Shown one piece after another: positions 33,802-33,842 of a stretch of DNA of 33,842 bases (the first letter of the stretch is position 1; each line of letters begins with the position of its first letter). The translations under genes and the position numbers were made by a program. The notes beneath the pieces were generated by a model that was not told where the DNA came from, did no database searches, and saw only the letters and a program-made list of their open reading frames with translations. The stretch comes from a virus, in the IMG/VR virus record IMGVR_UViG_3300023170_002429, positions 1 to 33,842 of that record; one strand, given 5' to 3'.

Positions 33802-33842
33802 ATGACTGCTACTCTTTCACGTCAAAAACAATCGAATACTTG
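33802..33842 (+). CDS. psbA: Photosystem II D1 protein, 5' end only
   Basis: Only about 13 residues are visible before the window ends (MTATLSRQKQSNT). They fit the start of D1 proteins, whose N-terminus reads MT-T-L-RR/QR-x-S before the first conserved WxxFC. The context supports this: overlapping early/late promoters, a long structured leader, and hli and ferredoxin genes upstream, the classic cyanophage photosynthesis block. D1 carries the redox-active Tyr and manganese ligands of photosystem II and is replaced often in light, so phage copies keep photosynthesis running. The product cannot be proven from so few residues. Confidence 0.8.
   Translation, partial: MTATLSRQKQSNT

Overview
ORGANISM. 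The window looks like part of the genome of a T4-like cyanophage (cyanomyovirus, Kyanoviridae type) of marine Synechococcus or Prochlorococcus. Reasons: the start of psbA (photosystem II D1) at the right end, two high-light-inducible (Hli) genes, a plant-type ferredoxin, a TalC-type transaldolase, eight tRNA genes, repeated T4-type late promoter boxes (TATAAATA and near variants), a very large repeat-built fibre protein, and densely packed genes that mostly overlap by 1-20 bases. No integrase, CRISPR array, IS element or rRNA was seen. LAYOUT. (1) 1-5360, minus strand: two small exported proteins, a GT9-like glycosyltransferase, a small unknown gene and a 1154-residue fibre/adhesin-like structural protein. 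(2) 5361-5456: divergent late promoters. (3) 5457-9946, plus strand: a 727-residue low-complexity structural-type protein with two sets of internal repeats, then a translationally coupled cassette of a 34-residue basic peptide, a NodU/CmcH-type carbamoyltransferase and an SGNH-type hydrolase. (4) 9973-11838: GIY-YIG nuclease, a small ORF, an exported lysozyme-like protein and a 2OG-Fe(II) oxygenase. (5) 11840-17465, an early-type region: sigma-70-like promoters, eight tRNAs (Arg-TCT, Asn-GTT, Leu-TAG, Gly-TCC, Val-TAC, Ser-GCT, Ser-TGA, Pro-TGG) scattered among more than a dozen tiny genes, talC, a 6-phosphogluconate-dehydrogenase-like gene with only the N-terminal domain, an orphan Phd/YefM-like antitoxin, a tRNA remnant, and a structured non-coding stretch ending in a strong terminator. 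(6) 17467-18063, minus strand: another 2OG-Fe(II) oxygenase. (7) 18127-30179: a 12-kb, 15-gene single-strand glycan island with nearly every junction overlapping: GDP-mannose 3,5-epimerase-like protein, methyltransferases, a second epimerase/dehydratase, GT10, three GT11 paralogues, GT2/7-like and GT25 glycosyltransferases, NAD synthetase, UDP-glucose dehydrogenase family and a TauD-like dioxygenase. (8) 30180-33842: photosynthesis/redox module with an exported porin-like protein, hli genes, ferredoxin, peroxiredoxin, a methyltransferase-like protein and the start of psbA. HOW IT FITS TOGETHER. psbA, hli, ferredoxin, talC and peroxiredoxin would keep light capture, reductant and pentose flux going during infection. 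The island could make and decorate an L-sugar-containing glycan: GDP-mannose 3,5-epimerase yields GDP-L-galactose, the 6-hydroxy analogue of GDP-L-fucose, and four fucosyltransferase-family enzymes lie downstream; NAD synthetase would supply cofactor for the epimerases and dehydrogenase. The most striking non-coding signals are promoters built into inverted repeats or terminator hairpins (-35 TTGAC in the terminator loop, -10 seventeen bases later) and two early/late promoter overlaps with identical geometry in front of the porin-like gene and psbA. All functional calls come from reading motifs by eye; no database search was run.
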